Below, in pieces: positions 20,616 through 20,657 of a stretch of 20,657 nt of DNA; position 1 is the stretch's first letter, and every line of letters begins with the position of its first letter. The notes under the pieces were generated by a model. It worked only from the letters and a program-made list of their open reading frames with translations, was not told where the DNA came from and ran no database searches. The position numbers were made by a program, and so were the translations under genes. The stretch is from the NCBI GenBank assembly GCA_964293585.1, contig CAXYYS010000033.1:1-20657 (forward strand), read 5' to 3'. The stretch is from JAKVKY01 sp964293585 (GTDB lineage Bacteria; Bacillota; Negativicutes; Acidaminococcales; Acidaminococcaceae).

Positions 20616-20657
20616 TCTGAAACTACATTTTGTATTTCAAGATGCCAACTTTGAAAA
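20604..20657. other. sequence replacing the receiver 3' end, with short inverted repeat
   Basis: From about 20604 the sequence no longer reads as a receiver domain in any frame. TGTAGT (20611-20616) and ACTACA (20622-20627) form a perfect 6-bp inverted repeat around CTGAA. It could be the edge of an inserted element or of other foreign DNA, but only about 50 bases are visible. Confidence 0.3.

Overview
The window looks like chromosomal DNA of an anaerobic, low-to-medium-GC Firmicute. The best guess is a diderm member of the Negativicutes. This rests on inference from gene content: an oxygen-sensitive [FeFe] hydrogenase fused to rubredoxin and rubrerythrin, a cobaltochelatase CbiK with an export signal (implying a periplasm), an L,D-transpeptidase, many cytoplasmic PAS hybrid kinases, strong GGAGG ribosome-binding sites and an unusually frequent extended -10 promoter (TGnTATAAT). 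No rRNA, tRNA, CRISPR array or complete mobile element was found.

Layout. 1-1024: a degenerate 30-nt repeat, then two short Cys-rich zinc-ribbon-like genes in tandem, facing a third small secreted Cys-rich gene across a terminator. 1251-2212: an exported protein with a VirB10/TrbI-like beta domain, then a DUF1653 protein. 2262-2738: a small basic protein on the minus strand, diverging from two overlapping tiny frames that end in a strong terminator. 2807-4975: the hydrogenase-rubredoxin-rubrerythrin fusion gene with a near-consensus promoter and a palindrome. 5012-5962: L,D-transpeptidase. 6012-8247: two zinc-ribbon membrane proteins, the second an M48-type metallopeptidase. 8272-8915: a RelE/ParE toxin and Phd/YefM antitoxin pair with a perfect palindromic operator. 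8983-9752: a small membrane protein with two H-x13-H motifs and then a nested hairpin. 9767-11689 (minus): aldose 1-epimerase and a stand-alone PD-(D/E)XK-like domain. 11918-13744: a MATE transporter with an extra C-terminal domain. 13856-15031: exported CbiK behind a promoter with three dyads. 15053-17848 (minus): a large PAS hybrid histidine kinase. 18057-18938: an EamA-family permease. 19119-20615: a second hybrid kinase whose receiver domain is cut short 42 bases before the window ends.

The genes do not form one pathway. The common theme is redox and metal handling in an anaerobe: hydrogenase/rubrerythrin (H2 oxidation or evolution coupled, by inference, to peroxide detoxification), a heme-type membrane protein, several zinc ribbons and a cobaltochelatase. 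Around these lie sensory kinases, transport and a toxin-antitoxin module. The most unusual item is the hydrogenase fusion: a Shine-Dalgarno sequence and ATG sit inside its linker, at the point where a free-standing rubredoxin-rubrerythrin would start. This suggests a gene fusion that may still give two products. Other points of note are the lone nuclease-like domain, the MATE C-terminal extension, the regulatory region of cbiK, and the truncated kinase at the right edge.
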